This document shows, piece after piece, positions 19,140 to 28,399 of a stretch of DNA of 64,000 nt (position 1 is its first letter; each line of letters opens with the position of its first letter). The stretch covers positions 248,001 to 312,000 of the forward strand of contig NZ_JANUHA010000004.1 in NCBI RefSeq assembly GCF_024753255.1, read 5' to 3'. The DNA is from Massilia agri. GTDB taxonomy: Bacteria > Pseudomonadota > Gammaproteobacteria > Burkholderiales > Burkholderiaceae_D. The position numbers were made by a program, and so were the translations under genes. The notes beneath the pieces are model-generated. The model did not search any database. It had not been told where the DNA came from and saw nothing but the letters and a program-made list of their open reading frames with translations.

Positions 19140-21179
19140 TCACGGTGCGCGTCGAGGACCCGGCACGCACTCCACCTCGAGCAGGCCGGCTGGCGCGACG
19201 CCACCGGCGCTATCGAGCGCGGCCAGCACGCTTGCCGGCGGCGCGTGCAGGCGGCTGACGATGCGGGCCTGGTTGCGGCCACCCGTCTTGCCCTGGTAGA
19301 GCGCCCAGTCGGCCAGGCGGGTGGCGGACTGCCAGTCGATGTCGCCGCCAGCCGCCTGCGGCAGCCAGACCACGCCGGCGGTGACGGTGACCGGAACGGT
19401 GCAAGTCTCCGCGTCGACCGGCGCGCTGCCGATCGCCTCGAGGATCCTGGCAGCCAGCACGGCGATGTGGCCTGGATCGGTGCCGGGGGCGTACACCATG
19501 AATTCCTCGCCGCCCCAGCGCACCACCATGTCGCTGTCGCGCATGGCAGCGTTCAGGCGCTTCGCCACCTCGACCAGCACTGCGTCGCCCACCGCATGGC
19601 CCCAGCGGTCGTTGATGCTCTTGAAGTGGTCGATGTCCATCAGCACGAAGCAGTCCACACCTCCCGGCGCCGAGGCGCGCCGTTCTGCCCTGGCGCGGCC
19701 GCTCCTGGCCTGCATCTTTTCCAGGAAGGAGCGGCGGTTGTGCAGCCCGGTCAAGGCGTCGCGCATCGAGTGGTATTCCAGCTGGCGGTTGAGCGTTTGC
19801 AGCTGCGCGTTGCTGCGCGCCGCGCGGCGGTACAGCAGGTAGACGACGGCGCAGGCCAGCACGGTCAGGACGGCGGCGAAGCCGGTGGCGAGCTGGGCCC
19901 GGTGCCGGCTGTCCAGCTCGGCATCCTTCAGCTCGTTCTCGCGTTTGAGCATGGCGATCTGCCGGGTGCGCTGGCTGGCGTCGAATTCTTCCTGCAGGGC
20001 GGCAATCGCACGGTCGCGTGCGCTGCGGGCGCTGCTCAGCTGCAAGGCCTGTTGCTCGCGGACCGTGGCCAGCGCCTGCCGGTACTGGCCGGCCGCCTCC
20101 TGCATGCGGCCCTTCTCGTCCAGCATGGCCTCCACGTCCGCCACGGCGCCGGCCTTGCGCAGCTGGGCGATGACGGCGTCGATGAGGGGCAGGGCCTCCG
20201 CGCTCTTGCCCTGGCCCATCAGGCCGAAGCCGAGATTGGCCTTGGCCATGAGGATCAGGTTGTCGTCCTTGACCCGCAACGATACCTCCAGGGCCTTGCG
20301 GGCCTCCAGTTCGGCGCGCGGGTAGTCGTGCTGGCGCAGGTAGTAATCGGAGATATTGCCGCGGATGGAGCCCTCCATGCCGTCCAGTCCGGCCTGCTCG
20401 GCAAGGCCGAGGGCCTGCTGGAAGGCGGCGATACCTTCCTTGCCGCGGTCCAGGCGGATCATGGCGATGCCCTCGGTGAGCCACAGCGAGGCGCTGGCGC
20501 GCGGGGTGATGCCTGGCTCGGCCAGGCCCTGGCGCGTGGTCTCGACCGCTTTCTCCGCATGGTCGCTGTTCACGTAGACCTGGGCGATGCGGCCGTACAG
20601 CGAGGTGCGGTGGTCGCCGGCGGCCAGGTCTCCCTGCAGCAGCTTCAGCGCGGACAGGTAGGAAGCGAGCGCCTTGTCGAAGCGCGATTTGGCATTGTGG
20701 ATATCGCCCTGGATGCTGTCGATCAGCGCGCGGACGCTGGCGGGAACATCGGCTGGCGCTCCGTTGCGGATATCGTCCAGTACGGCCTGCGCCCCGTCCG
20801 TGCGGTTTTGGTCGAGCAATTGGCGTACTTCACCCAAGCGCGCGCGCGTCGCGCCCGCGCGGTCCTTGTTGGCCAGGGCAAGCTGGTAAGCCTTGCGTTC
20901 TGCCGCATAGGATTGTTCCAGTTGACCGGCGTCTTCCCTGATCCAGACTTCGGCGCGCAGCAGCTCCTGGCGCAATGCATAGGGAGCCGTTTCCGGCACC
21001 GAGGCCTGCAGGGCTTCCAGCCTGAGCAGGGCGGCATCGGTGGAGCGCTCGGCCAGGGACTGGATCGCATGCAGCTCCGCGCGCACCCTCGCCACGTCCG
21101 GTGCGGCCGCATGGGCGGGTACACCGGCGCTCAAGGCGGCAAGAAGAAGGAGGGATGAAAGGCGGGGCAGGCGTGGCAT
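19140..21179 (-). CDS. Diguanylate cyclase with periplasmic TPR sensor region
   Basis: The 679-residue protein has a signal sequence (1-24). A long helical tetratricopeptide-like region follows (about 30-400, with repeats such as ALASYLSALKLLQGDLA and KAVETTRQGLAE), then a coiled segment and one membrane span (about 435-455, LATGFAAVLTVLACAVVYLLY). The C-terminal GGDEF domain has an intact RWGGEEF active site. It should make cyclic-di-GMP in the cytoplasm in response to something sensed by the periplasmic TPRs. The allosteric I-site RxxD five residues before GGEEF appears as MRDSD. The start at ATG 21179 is chosen because it begins the signal peptide. Targets of the signal are not visible, although pseudopilin genes lie elsewhere in the window. 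Confidence 0.9.
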   Translation of the reverse strand: MPRLPRLSSLLLLAALSAGVPAHAAAPDVARVRAELHAIQSLAERSTDAALLRLEALQASVPETAPYALRQELLRAEVWIREDAGQLEQSYAAERKAYQLALANKDRAGATRARLGEVRQLLDQNRTDGAQAVLDDIRNGAPADVPASVRALIDSIQGDIHNAKSRFDKALASYLSALKLLQGDLAAGDHRTSLYGRIAQVYVNSDHAEKAVETTRQGLAEPGITPRASASLWLTEGIAMIRLDRGKEGIAAFQQALGLAEQAGLDGMEGSIRGNISDYYLRQHDYPRAELEARKALEVSLRVKDDNLILMAKANLGFGLMGQGKSAEALPLIDAVIAQLRKAGAVADVEAMLDEKGRMQEAAGQYRQALATVREQQALQLSSARSARDRAIAALQEEFDASQRTRQIAMLKRENELKDAELDSRHRAQLATGFAAVLTVLACAVVYLLYRRAARSNAQLQTLNRQLEYHSMRDALTGLHNRRSFLEKMQARSGRARAERRASAPGGVDCFVLMDIDHFKSINDRWGHAVGDAVLVEVAKRLNAAMRDSDMVVRWGGEEFMVYAPGTDPGHIAVLAARILEAIGSAPVDAETCTVPVTVTAGVVWLPQAAGGDIDWQSATRLADWALYQGKTGGRNQARIVSRLHAPPASVLAALDSAGGVAPAGLLEVECVPGPRRAP

Positions 21180-21334
21180 GCGGACGAGACAGCGAAATGT
21201 GTACGTTGCCAATTATCAGGTGGAAACGCATATTTCCTTACTGAAATCACTTCAGGCGGGGCCCTGCAAGCGCTGCCTGATGTGCTTATGCAACACAACG
21301 TTATCACGCTGTAATCACGCACCACTTTGCCGGC

Positions 21335-21736
21335 TCAGCTCCGGCGGCCGGGGGCGCTATCGTCCGGTTCTTCAGGAATGACGTAGACATTGCCCGCCGT
21401 CGCCCCCGCATCATGCTTGCGTGCCCGCAGGTCGCGATAAACCGCCGCGCGCATGATCGTCATCGCCACCACCGGCGCCGTCAGCAGCAGGAAGATCGCG
21501 ATGATGAGTTCATGGATCACGAGGCGCGACTGTTCCACCGTGAAGTAGAGCATCGAGGCCAGCAGCAGGCAGCCCGCGCCCAGGGTGATGGTAATCGCCG
21601 GCCCGTGCATGCGCTGGTAGAAGGTCGGCAGGCGCAGGAGGCCCAGCGCGCCGGTCAGGATGATGCTGGCGCCCAGCACCAGCAGCAGGGCCACCGGCAG
21701 GGCGGCCCAGGCCGGAATGGATTCGATGCCCTTCAT
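21335..21736 (-). CDS. phaG: Pha/Mnh-type cation/H+ antiporter subunit G
   Basis: The 133-residue protein has three membrane spans and the MnhG/PhaG pattern: ILTGALGLLRLPTFYQRMHGPAITITLGAGCLL, then LLLTAPVVAMTIMRAA. It is a small membrane subunit of the multi-subunit (Mrp-type) Na+(K+)/H+ antiporter. Its start overlaps the phaF stop by 4 bases, and it is the last gene of the antiporter operon. The C-terminal 35 residues are hydrophilic and acidic at the end, longer than usual. The start is ATG 21736; longer reading into phaF is a shadow. Confidence 0.92.
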   Translation of the reverse strand: MKGIESIPAWAALPVALLLVLGASIILTGALGLLRLPTFYQRMHGPAITITLGAGCLLLASMLYFTVEQSRLVIHELIIAIFLLLTAPVVAMTIMRAAVYRDLRARKHDAGATAGNVYVIPEEPDDSAPGRRS

Positions 21737-22011
21737 TCGATGATCTCCCCGCGCATCAGGAACTTCGCCATGGCGATGGTCGACACGAAGCCCACCAGCG
21801 CGATCAGGATCGCCGCCTCGAAATAGACCTGGGTGCCGAAGCGGATGCCCAGCACCAGGGCCAGCAGCATCCCGCACATCCACAGGGTATCCAGGGCCAG
21901 CACGCGGTCATGGGCCGAGGGGCCGATGAGCAAGCGCACGGCGCAGAAGGCCATCGCCACCAGCACGCACACGAGGGCGTAGCCGATCGCCAGTTCAAGC
22001 AGGGTTTGCAT
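21733..22011 (-). CDS. phaF: Pha/Mnh-type cation/H+ antiporter subunit F
   Basis: The 92-residue protein has three hydrophobic spans and the family motif RLLIGPSAHDRVLALDTL followed by YFEAAILIALVGFVSTIAMAKF. It is a small core membrane subunit of the Mrp/Pha/Mnh antiporter. It overlaps phaE by 17 bases and phaG by 4, so translation of the three is probably coupled. Its length is normal for the family. Confidence 0.93.
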   Translation of the reverse strand: MQTLLELAIGYALVCVLVAMAFCAVRLLIGPSAHDRVLALDTLWMCGMLLALVLGIRFGTQVYFEAAILIALVGFVSTIAMAKFLMRGEIIE

Positions 22012-22513
22012 CGTCAGTCTCCGATTCGAAGATTTCTATCAGCGGCCGCTCGTAGCGGTTCTTGATGGTGTCGATCCACCACTGCTGGTCGTGCAGGTCG
22101 AATACGTGCAGGGACAGCTCGTGCGTGTCCGGCAGCAGCTCCACCCACACCGTCCCGGGCGTCATGTTGATGAGGCAGGACAGCATGGCGAGGCCGTAGG
22201 GGTCGCGCAGGTGCAGGGGGACGCGCATGAACTCGGCCCTGACCGTTTTGTAGTCCCGGAACAGGATGATCTGGCAGACGTTCAGGCAGGAGCGCACCAC
22301 TTCGACGGAGGCCATGCCGATCAGGCGCAGGAAGACCAGCGGCTTGCGCAGGCGCGGATAACCGAGCGGCTGCAGGCGGCGCGTGAGCAGCGGCACGGCG
22401 ATGCCGAGCAGCGCGCCGAACAGCAGGTTGGCCGGGTCGAGCGCCTGGTTCAGCAGCAGCCACAGTGCGCAGAGCAGGAGCGACACGACGGGCCAGGGCA
22501 GCCAGGGCGTCAT
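21995..22513 (-). CDS. phaE: Pha/Mnh-type cation/H+ antiporter subunit E
   Basis: The 172-residue protein has two N-terminal membrane spans (PVVSLLLCALWLLLNQAL and LFGALLGIAVPLL) and a third near residue 65. The conserved MnhE segment follows: MLSCLINMTPGTVWVELLPD and a HDQQWWIDTIKNRYE tail. Subunit E faces the cytoplasm with its C-terminal part in the Mrp complex. The ATG at 22513 overlaps the phaD stop by 4 bases, and the phaF start lies inside its 3' end. Confidence 0.93.
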   Translation of the reverse strand: MTPWLPWPVVSLLLCALWLLLNQALDPANLLFGALLGIAVPLLTRRLQPLGYPRLRKPLVFLRLIGMASVEVVRSCLNVCQIILFRDYKTVRAEFMRVPLHLRDPYGLAMLSCLINMTPGTVWVELLPDTHELSLHVFDLHDQQWWIDTIKNRYERPLIEIFESETDDANPA

Positions 22514-24135
22514 GGCGTCTCCTCCTGCGATACCGGTCCCGGCACCGGCGGCGCGCCCAGCACCGCATCGATGTAGAGCTGCGGGCGGTGGATGTCGGCG
22601 CCCGCCCGCGCCAGGTAGGAGAACACGGGCTGCGCCTGGATCGTCAGCACGACCGAGACCAGCAGCAGGGCCGCCACCGGCATCACCTCGGCCGTGTGCA
22701 GGCGCGGCGGGCCGACGATCTCGGCGGCCCAGAAGGTGCGCACGCCGAAGCGCATCAGGGACACGATGGCGACCAGGCCGGACAGGATGATCAGGGCCAT
22801 CAGCGACCAGCCCATGGGGCCGATGGGGCCGCCATCCGCGCCCGGCTGCAGCAGGGCGTGGAACATGCCGAACTTGGCGACGAAACCCGATAGTGGCGGC
22901 AGGCCTGCGATGGTCAATGAACAGGCGGCGAAGGCCAGCGACAGGAAGGCCATCGCGGCCGGCACGCCCTTGCCTTTCGGCTCGGCCGGCATGTCCTCGA
23001 CCGCATAGGCCTCCATGGTCAGGGCCAGCATCGCCGCGCCCGGCGTGCGGATGCGGTCGACCAGTTCGATCAGGAGCACGAAGGCGGCGATCGCGATCGT
23101 CGAGGCGAGGTAGTAATACAGCCCCGCCGTTACCAAGAGCGGCTCGCCGTAGCCGATCACCGCCAGCAGCGTGCCCGAGGAGACGATGGCCGCATAGCCG
23201 GCCATGCGGCCCGCCGTGTCGGTGGCCAGCATGCCGGCCGCGCCGAACACGATGGTCGCCATGCCGCCCCATAGCAGGGCCCCGTAGCCGAAGTGCGCCG
23301 CCGGGCCGGCCTCCAGGCCGAACACCAGCAGCCAGATGCGCAGGATCACGTAGGCGCCCACCTTCGTCATCAGGACCAGCATCACGGCCACCGGCGGCGA
23401 GGCGGCCGCATACGTGGTCGGCAGCCAGAAGCCCAGCGGCCACATGGCGCCTTTCACGAGGAAGGCCAGGGCCAGCACGGCCACCCCGGTGCGCAGCAGG
23501 CCGGCCTCCGGACCGGCAAGGGCGGGCGCGCGGGCGGCCAGGTCGGCCATGTTGAGGGTGCCCGTGGTGGCGTAGATCATCGCCACCCCGATCAGGAACA
23601 GCAGGGCGGCGGCCAGGTTGATGGCGATGTACTGCATGCTGGCGCGCAGGCGCGCCACGTTGTAGCCGTGCAGGACCAGGCCATAGGAGGCCGCCAGCAT
23701 CACCTCGAAGAAGACGAAGAGGTTGAACAGGTCGTGGGTCAGGAAGGCGCCGTTGATCCCCATGAGCAGGAACTGGAACAGCGAATGGAAGTGCACGCCG
23801 ATGCGGCTCCAGCGCGGCTGCGCGTAGTGCAGGGCGCACAGGGCCAGCAGGGCGGTGAGCACCAGCATCATGCTGGACAGGCGGTCGGCCATCAGGGCGA
23901 TGCCGAAGGGCGCGGCCCAGTTGGCGGCGAGGTAGACCCCGACACCGCCCGGCCACTGGGCGTCGGTCAGCCACACCAGCGCCAGCGCGTTCGCGAGCAG
24001 CAGCAGGGCCGAGCCGTAGCTGGCGACGAACTTCAGCCGGTGCCGGCCCTGGGTGAGCGGCGCGAGCAGCGCGCCGCACAGCAGCGGCAGCAGCACCGGG
24101 ACGATCACGAGGTGGCGGGTCCAGTCCAGGCTCAT
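22510..24135 (-). CDS. phaD: Pha/Mnh-type cation/H+ antiporter subunit D
   Basis: The 541-residue protein has about 14 membrane spans and belongs to the same superfamily as complex I antiporter subunits (NuoL/M/N). Characteristic parts are ALYQ-type spans replaced by LNLFVFFEVMLAASYGLVLHG, an invariant charged helix region KGAMWPLGFWLPTTYAAASPPVAVMLVLMTKVGAYVILR (read in pieces), and PPLSGFVAKFGMFHALL. The Lys of KGAMWP and the Glu of FFEVML are the proton-path residues of the family. With PhaA it forms the transport core. Four-base overlaps link it to phaC and phaE. Confidence 0.94.
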   Translation of the reverse strand: MSLDWTRHLVIVPVLLPLLCGALLAPLTQGRHRLKFVASYGSALLLLANALALVWLTDAQWPGGVGVYLAANWAAPFGIALMADRLSSMMLVLTALLALCALHYAQPRWSRIGVHFHSLFQFLLMGINGAFLTHDLFNLFVFFEVMLAASYGLVLHGYNVARLRASMQYIAINLAAALLFLIGVAMIYATTGTLNMADLAARAPALAGPEAGLLRTGVAVLALAFLVKGAMWPLGFWLPTTYAAASPPVAVMLVLMTKVGAYVILRIWLLVFGLEAGPAAHFGYGALLWGGMATIVFGAAGMLATDTAGRMAGYAAIVSSGTLLAVIGYGEPLLVTAGLYYYLASTIAIAAFVLLIELVDRIRTPGAAMLALTMEAYAVEDMPAEPKGKGVPAAMAFLSLAFAACSLTIAGLPPLSGFVAKFGMFHALLQPGADGGPIGPMGWSLMALIILSGLVAIVSLMRFGVRTFWAAEIVGPPRLHTAEVMPVAALLLVSVVLTIQAQPVFSYLARAGADIHRPQLYIDAVLGAPPVPGPVSQEETP

Positions 24136-24476
24136 TCTTCCGGTTCCTCCCCGTCCACGTGGTCGGTGCCGGTCAGGCCGCGCGCCCCGATCATGACGAC
24201 CAGGTAGAGCGCCGTGGTGGCGAAGCCGATCACGATGGCGGTCAGCACCAGGGCCTGCGGCACCGGGTCGGCGAGCAGCGCCGGGTCGGGCGGCGTCCCT
24301 GCGGGCGTCAGGGGCGGCCGGTCCACGCTCAGGCGGCCCATGGCGAAGATGAAGAGGTTCACGGCATAGGACATCAGCATCAGCCCGATCAGCACCTGGA
24401 AGCTGCGCGGGCGCAGGATCAGCCAGATGCCCGAGCCGAAGACGATGCCGATGGTGATGGCGAGCACGGCTTCCAT
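24132..24476 (-). CDS. phaC: Pha/Mnh-type cation/H+ antiporter subunit C
   Basis: The 114-residue protein is homologous to complex I subunit NuoK, with three membrane spans: VLAITIGIVFGSGIWLIL, VLIGLMLMSYAVNLFIFA and ALVLTAIVIGFATTALYLVV. The conserved DPVPQALVLTAIVIGFA motif is intact. The C-terminal tail is acidic. The start codon overlaps the phaAB stop, and the stop overlaps the phaD start. The symbol phaC here means the antiporter subunit, not polyhydroxyalkanoate synthase. Confidence 0.94.
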   Translation of the reverse strand: MEAVLAITIGIVFGSGIWLILRPRSFQVLIGLMLMSYAVNLFIFAMGRLSVDRPPLTPAGTPPDPALLADPVPQALVLTAIVIGFATTALYLVVMIGARGLTGTDHVDGEEPEE

Positions 24477-27394
24477 TACTGGATCTCCTTGGCAGGGGGC
24501 AGGGCCGCTGCGACGGCGGCCGCGCTGCGCGAGGCGCTGGCCGGGGTGCGCCGGCTGCGCAGAGACTGGTGGGCCAGGGCGACCAGGATCAGCATGGTGG
24601 TGCCGACCACCACCAGGAAGACGCCGAGGTCGAACACGAAGGCCGAGGGAATGTGCAGCTCGCCCAGCAGCGGCAGCGTCACATGGGCGGTATGGCTGGT
24701 CAGGAAAGGGTAGCCGAACAGCCAGGCGCCGATGCCGGTACCGCAGGCGGAAACCAGGCCGAGGCCGATCCAGCGGTGCGGCCGCAGGCGCAGGTGCGAT
24801 TCGACCCAGTCGGTGCCGGCCACCATGTACTGCACGATCAGGGCGGTGGCGAAGATCAGGCCGGCGACGAAGCCGCCGCCCGGCAGGTTGTGGCCGCGCA
24901 TGAAGAAGTAGACGGCGATCACGCCCATTACCGGCAGCAGCAGGCGCAGGTAGACGGCCTGCACCATCAGGTAGCCATCGCGTGCCTGCTGCGCCGGTTT
25001 CTGGTTCACCGCCGGATCGACGTCGTTGGCCTGCTGCACGGGAATCGCGACGCTCTCCGGGGCCGGACGGAAGCGCCGCAGCAGCGCATACACGGTCAGG
25101 GCCACCGCCGACAGCACGGTGATCTCGCCCATGGTGTCGAAGCCGCGGAAGTCGACCAGCAGCACGTTCACGACGTTGGCGCCGCCCCCTTCGGGCAAGG
25201 CGCGCTGCACGAAGAAGTCGCGCAGGCTCGTGATGCCGGGGCGGGTCAGCACCGCATAGCTGGCGGCGGCCAGGGCCAGCCCGCCGAGCAGGGCCACGCC
25301 CAGGTCGCGCGAGCGCCGCAGCCAGGACCCCAGCGGGACGCGCCCCTTCAGGTGCTCGGGCTGGAAGCGCGGCGGCAGCCAGCGCAGGCCGAGCAGGACC
25401 AGCACCGTGGTCACCGTCTCGACCATCAGCTGGGTCAGCGCCAGGTCGGGCGCCGACAACCACAGGAAGGTGATGCTCGTGACCATGCCGGTGCCGCCCA
25501 CCAGCGCCAGGGCGGTGAGGCGGTGGTACTTGGCCTGCCAGGCGGCGGCCACGGCGCAGCCGGCGCCGATCAGCCAGAGCATGGCGAACAGCGGGTCGGC
25601 GTCCAGCAGCGAAGGCGTCACGAGATCGTGCACCGGTCGCGCCAGCAGCAGCGGCACCAGTACCATCGCCATCATGAGCACCAGGAGCTGGGGCTGCAGG
25701 CGGCGGGTGCCGGTCCAGCGCAGCAGCCAGGCCGCGCCGGATGACAGGCCGAGCATGGTGTTCTCGTACATCTGCGCGCCTTTCAGGCGGTGCAGCACCG
25801 GCACCCGGTCGCGCTCGCGCAGCTCGAAGCGGTTGCGCAGCAGGAGGTAGCACAGCACGCCGCCGCCCAGCGCGGCCACGCTCATCATCAAAGGCAGGTT
25901 CACGCCATGCCAGATCGCCAGGCTGTACTCCGGCAGCGTGGGGCCGAGCACCGAGCCGGCCGCCACCGCCAGCACGTCGCCCACCACGCGCTCGGGCATC
26001 ACACCCACCGCGATGCACAGCAGCACCAGGCACTCGATGGGCACGCGCATCCAGCGCGCCGGCTCGTGCGGCGTCTCCGGCAGGTCATGCGCCAGGGGAC
26101 CGAAGAAGACGCTGATGAAGCGCAGCGAATACACCACGCTGAACAGCCCCATGAGGACGGCCGCCACCGACATCCACCAGTTCTCGGTACCGCCGACGAT
26201 CATGGTCTCGGCGAAGAACATTTCTTTTGACAGGAAGCCGTTCATCAGGGGCACGCCCGCCATCGCCGCGCTGGCGACGATGGCCAGCGCCGCCGTGTGC
26301 GGCATGGCGCGCCTGAGGCCGCGCAGCATGCGCATGTCGCGGGTGCCGCTCTCGTGGTCGACGATGCCGACCGCCATGAAGAGGGATGCCTTGAACACCG
26401 CGTGGTTCATCGTGTGGAAGATGGCCGCCACCACCGACAGCGGGGTGCCGATGCTCATCAACACCGTGATCAGGCCCAGGTGGCTGATGGTCGAGTAGGC
26501 GAGCAGGCCCTTCATGTCGTGCTGGAAGATGGCGAAGAAGGAGCCGATCAGCAGGGTGCAGACGCCGGCGCCGGCGAGGATCCAGAACCAGGCTTCGGTG
26601 CCCGCCAGCGCCGGCCACAGGCGCATCAGGAGGAAGACCCCGGCCTTCACCATCGTGGCCGAGTGCAGGTAGGCGGAGACCGGCGTGGGCGCGGCCATCG
26701 CGTGCGGCAGCCAGAAGTGGAAGGGGAATTGCGCGCTCTTGGTCAGGGCGCCCAGGGTCACCAGCACCAGCGCCGGCAGGTACCAGTCGTGGGCACGGAT
26801 CGCGTTGCCGGCCGCAATCACCCTTTCCAGCTCGTAGCTGCCCGCCATCTGCCCGAGCAGCAGCACCCCGGCCAGCAGGCACAGGCCGCCGACGGTGGTC
26901 ACGGTGAAGGCCATGCGCGCGCCGCGGCGGGCGTCGTTGCGCTCCTGCCAGTAGCCGATCAGCAGGAAGGAGGTGACGCTGGTGAGCTCCCAGAACACCA
27001 CTAGCTGGATCAGGTTCCCTGACAGGACCACGCCCAGCATCGAGCCCATGAAGGCCATGATGTAGGCATAGAAGCGCGCCACCGGGTCGCGCCTGGACAT
27101 GTAGTAGCGCGCGTACAGCAGCACCAGCACGCCGATGCCGAGCACCATGATGGTGAAGACCCAGGCCAGGCCGTCCATGCGCAGGATGATGTCGAGCCCG
27201 AAGCTGGGCAGCCAGGGGTGGCGTTCCTGCGGCACCTCGCCGATGGCGATGCGGTCGAACTGGGTGACGGCGAGGATCAGGGCCGCGAGGGTGGCAAGGG
27301 CGGAGACGGCGGCCGGGCGGTGGCGTGAGTTTGACGGCATGCAGGCCGCCAGGAAGGCGGCGCCGAAGGGCAGGAGGACGAGCAGGAGCAGCAT
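24476..27394 (-). CDS. phaAB: Fused cation/H+ antiporter subunits A and B
   Basis: The 972-residue protein combines the NuoL-like subunit A (residues about 1-780) with an MnhB domain at the C-terminus (about 800-940; FFMRGHNLPGGGFVAGLIFATALIVQYM). This A-B fusion is the arrangement of the group 2 (Pha) antiporters of proteobacteria. Antiporter motifs include VFWELTSVTSFLLIGYW, KSAQFPFHFWLPHAMAAPTPVSAYLHSA (read in pieces) and FLSKEMFFAE. It exchanges cytoplasmic Na+ or K+ for protons, supporting pH and salt homeostasis. It follows the universal stress gene by 24 bases and leads the C-D-E-F-G subunits, so the whole set is one operon of the standard order. Confidence 0.95.
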   Translation of the reverse strand: MLLLLVLLPFGAAFLAACMPSNSRHRPAAVSALATLAALILAVTQFDRIAIGEVPQERHPWLPSFGLDIILRMDGLAWVFTIMVLGIGVLVLLYARYYMSRRDPVARFYAYIMAFMGSMLGVVLSGNLIQLVVFWELTSVTSFLLIGYWQERNDARRGARMAFTVTTVGGLCLLAGVLLLGQMAGSYELERVIAAGNAIRAHDWYLPALVLVTLGALTKSAQFPFHFWLPHAMAAPTPVSAYLHSATMVKAGVFLLMRLWPALAGTEAWFWILAGAGVCTLLIGSFFAIFQHDMKGLLAYSTISHLGLITVLMSIGTPLSVVAAIFHTMNHAVFKASLFMAVGIVDHESGTRDMRMLRGLRRAMPHTAALAIVASAAMAGVPLMNGFLSKEMFFAETMIVGGTENWWMSVAAVLMGLFSVVYSLRFISVFFGPLAHDLPETPHEPARWMRVPIECLVLLCIAVGVMPERVVGDVLAVAAGSVLGPTLPEYSLAIWHGVNLPLMMSVAALGGGVLCYLLLRNRFELRERDRVPVLHRLKGAQMYENTMLGLSSGAAWLLRWTGTRRLQPQLLVLMMAMVLVPLLLARPVHDLVTPSLLDADPLFAMLWLIGAGCAVAAAWQAKYHRLTALALVGGTGMVTSITFLWLSAPDLALTQLMVETVTTVLVLLGLRWLPPRFQPEHLKGRVPLGSWLRRSRDLGVALLGGLALAAASYAVLTRPGITSLRDFFVQRALPEGGGANVVNVLLVDFRGFDTMGEITVLSAVALTVYALLRRFRPAPESVAIPVQQANDVDPAVNQKPAQQARDGYLMVQAVYLRLLLPVMGVIAVYFFMRGHNLPGGGFVAGLIFATALIVQYMVAGTDWVESHLRLRPHRWIGLGLVSACGTGIGAWLFGYPFLTSHTAHVTLPLLGELHIPSAFVFDLGVFLVVVGTTMLILVALAHQSLRSRRTPASASRSAAAVAAALPPAKEIQ

Positions 27395-27418
27395 CAGCGC
27401 TCACCTGGCACGGGTCGG

Positions 27419-28294
27419 TCAGCCATCGTCGTGGTCCTCGCGCGAGCGCAGCAGCAGCGTGTCGCAGGCCAGGTGCTGCAGCAGCTCTTCGCTGCGGCTG
27501 CCCATGAACATGCGCGCCAGCCCGGATTGCGGATGCACGCCCAGCACCACCAGCTGGGTCGCCTGCTCCAGCGCGTAGCGGGCGATGGTGTCGCGCACGC
27601 TGCCGTGGCCGATGAAGGTGGAGATGTGGGCGCGGGCGCCGGGCGCGAGCAGGCAATCGTCGAGGAAGCGTTCGCTCGCCGCCAAGGCCTCCTGCACCGC
27701 CCCGGCGACCGGTTCGGCCAGGGCCTCGAGCACGTGAAAGAGGACGATGCGGCGCTCCGGGAACAGGCGCGCGGCGGTTTCGAGGGCGCGGCGTGCGGCG
27801 CTCGAGAAATCGTTGGCCACCAGGATGCGCTGGTAGGGCCCGCGCGTACGCTGGCGCACCACCAGCAGCGGGTGGGCCAGGTCCTGGGCCAGGCGTTCGG
27901 CGGTCGAACCGAGGATGAGTTGCTGGAAGTTGTCCTCGCTAGATGCGCCGGTGACGACCAGCGCGTCCTCCATCGCCCCCGCGACGTCCAGGATGCCGTC
28001 GGTGACGTCGCCCTCGACCACCCGCAGGCTTGGGGCGACGCCGCTATCTTGGAATTCCTCGTCCAGTTCGCGGCGCGCGGCCAGCTCGAATGCCTGGGTC
28101 GCGCCGTCGCGGTCAAGCCAGGAAGCGACTTCCTCGGGTGTGCGCGGACCTTCGCGCACCGTCAGGATGACGAGCTCGGACTGCCATTCGAGGGCCAGCT
28201 GCTTCGCACGGTCCAGTGGGCGGTCGCAGCGCGCGCACAGGTCCGTGGCGAGCAGCAGGTGCTGGGGCCAGGGGCCGCGGCTGCTGTCGTTCAC
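27419..28294 (-). CDS. Tandem-domain universal stress protein
   Basis: The 291-residue protein contains two UspA domains: about residues 12-147 (HLLLATDLCARCDRP to HPLLVVRQRT) and 153-283 (RILVANDFSSAARRA to CDTLLLRSRE). The second domain carries a likely nucleotide-binding glycine motif GVHPQSG...GSRSEELLQH. The first is less canonical (TGASSEDNFQQLILGSTAERL). Usp proteins bind ATP and act under stress, but mechanisms differ. A perfect GGAGGT lies 6 bases before a GTG start, which fixes position 28294. It is first in the antiporter operon, suggesting shared control under ionic or pH stress. Confidence 0.9.
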   Translation of the reverse strand: MNDSSRGPWPQHLLLATDLCARCDRPLDRAKQLALEWQSELVILTVREGPRTPEEVASWLDRDGATQAFELAARRELDEEFQDSGVAPSLRVVEGDVTDGILDVAGAMEDALVVTGASSEDNFQQLILGSTAERLAQDLAHPLLVVRQRTRGPYQRILVANDFSSAARRALETAARLFPERRIVLFHVLEALAEPVAGAVQEALAASERFLDDCLLAPGARAHISTFIGHGSVRDTIARYALEQATQLVVLGVHPQSGLARMFMGSRSEELLQHLACDTLLLRSREDHDDG

Positions 28295-28399
28295 GCCTTA
28301 CCTCCATGCTGGAACAAAGTGGCAAATGCGTCCACTTTACTTTTTTTGCATGGGTTAAGGCAACCCATTACTTCAGGTCAACGCAGCAAACCATCCTTC

